IMG/VR virus record: IMGVR_UViG_3300013093_000173
Span: 1-31,403 of that record
Strand: one strand, 5' to 3'
Length of the DNA stretch: 31,403 nt
Origin: a virus
In this document: positions 31,263 to 31,403 of the stretch, in pieces
Position numbering within the stretch: position 1 is the first letter of the stretch
Layout of the letters: each line of letters starts with the position of its first letter
Notes under the pieces: model-generated
What the model was told of the DNA's origin: nothing
The model's database searches: none
The model's input: the letters and a program-made list of their open reading frames with translations, nothing else
Made by a program: the position numbers and the translations under genes

Positions 31263-31403
31263 TTATTGCCCGTCCTCATACGATGATACTCCGTTCTCTT
31301 GGAATGTCTCAGCCGAATTTTCGGTGGTGTATGAGGTGCTAGTGGGATTGTCAAACAGTTCTGTGGTGGAATACTCCGTGAACGGGTTGGGGTTTCGTGA
31401 CCC
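31263..31403 (-). CDS. C-terminal end of an upstream phage gene (partial)
   Basis: Only the last 46 codons are visible, with a TAA stop at 31263-31265; the start lies beyond the right edge. The segment is rich in Ser, Thr, Glu and Asn with short similar units (T-E-Y-S-T-T-E, S-Y-T-T-E-N-S), so it is probably a flexible tail. A second open frame on the same strand, ending about 31230 and overlapping the next start as ATGA, reads as a Pro/Arg-rich product and looks less natural. The choice between them is not secure. Confidence 0.45.
   Translation of the reverse strand, partial: GSRNPNPFTEYSTTELFDNPTSTSYTTENSAETFQENGVSSYEDGQ

Noticed and set aside
31230-31403. Alternative minus frame ending in an ATGA overlap with the next gene
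   Set aside because: The product is Pro/Arg/His-rich without structure-like pattern. The other frame has a more natural composition, but with only 46 codons visible the choice is not secure.

Overview
The window is a contiguous piece of a tailed-phage genome with a siphovirus-type tail. It contains no host genes, rRNA or tRNA that I could recognise. The order is typical of long non-contractile-tailed phages. On the minus strand, read from the right edge leftwards, come head-tail connector genes, two tail-tube paralogues, a frameshifted tail-assembly chaperone pair, a tape measure protein, very large tail proteins, a tail hub, an OB-fold tail protein and two small membrane proteins. Terminase, portal, capsid and endolysin are absent and probably lie outside the window. 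Base composition is near half GC by eye, TTG and GTG starts are used, and several tail families (the DUF5047-like hub and the minor-tail C-terminal domain) resemble those of phages of Actinomycetota. An actinobacterial, perhaps aquatic, host is therefore plausible, but this is inference only.

Left block (1-4806). Minus-strand genes encode a G39P-like helicase loader (cut by the window edge), a winged-helix replication initiator and a RecA-like Sak4-type ATPase. The initiator gene carries a lambda-O-like cluster at 802-960 made of four 15-bp iterons, three AT-rich direct repeats and a hairpin, which is a good candidate origin of replication. Facing away from these is a plus-strand early unit (2651-4644) of two small unknowns, a duplicated-domain protein and a Gam-like nuclease inhibitor. 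Three plus-strand promoters there, and one minus-strand promoter at 28721-28750, share the layout TGT(C/T)AC, then exactly 10 nt, then a -10 hexamer. Three of the four sit in or near a GGTGT-N-ACACC palindrome, which suggests a common phage regulator. A strong hairpin terminator at 4762-4806 separates the early unit from the convergent late unit.

Right block (4839-31403) is the late structural region. Six gene junctions in the window are translationally coupled by TAATG. The chaperone pair has a GGGAAAA slippery heptamer that joins the two frames by a -1 shift. Two genes dominate: a 1568-residue minor tail protein and a 3109-residue fibre-like protein, both built from a roughly 60-residue S/T/G-rich beta module.

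The most unusual observation concerns these modules. They appear to be inserted inside other domains: within a carbohydrate-binding-like sandwich, within the N-terminal loop of a tail-tube protein, and at two places apparently within another copy of the same module. This looks like a spreading, nesting surface-display module shared by three tail genes. No integrase, repressor, CRISPR array or reverse transcriptase was found, so the lifestyle cannot be decided.
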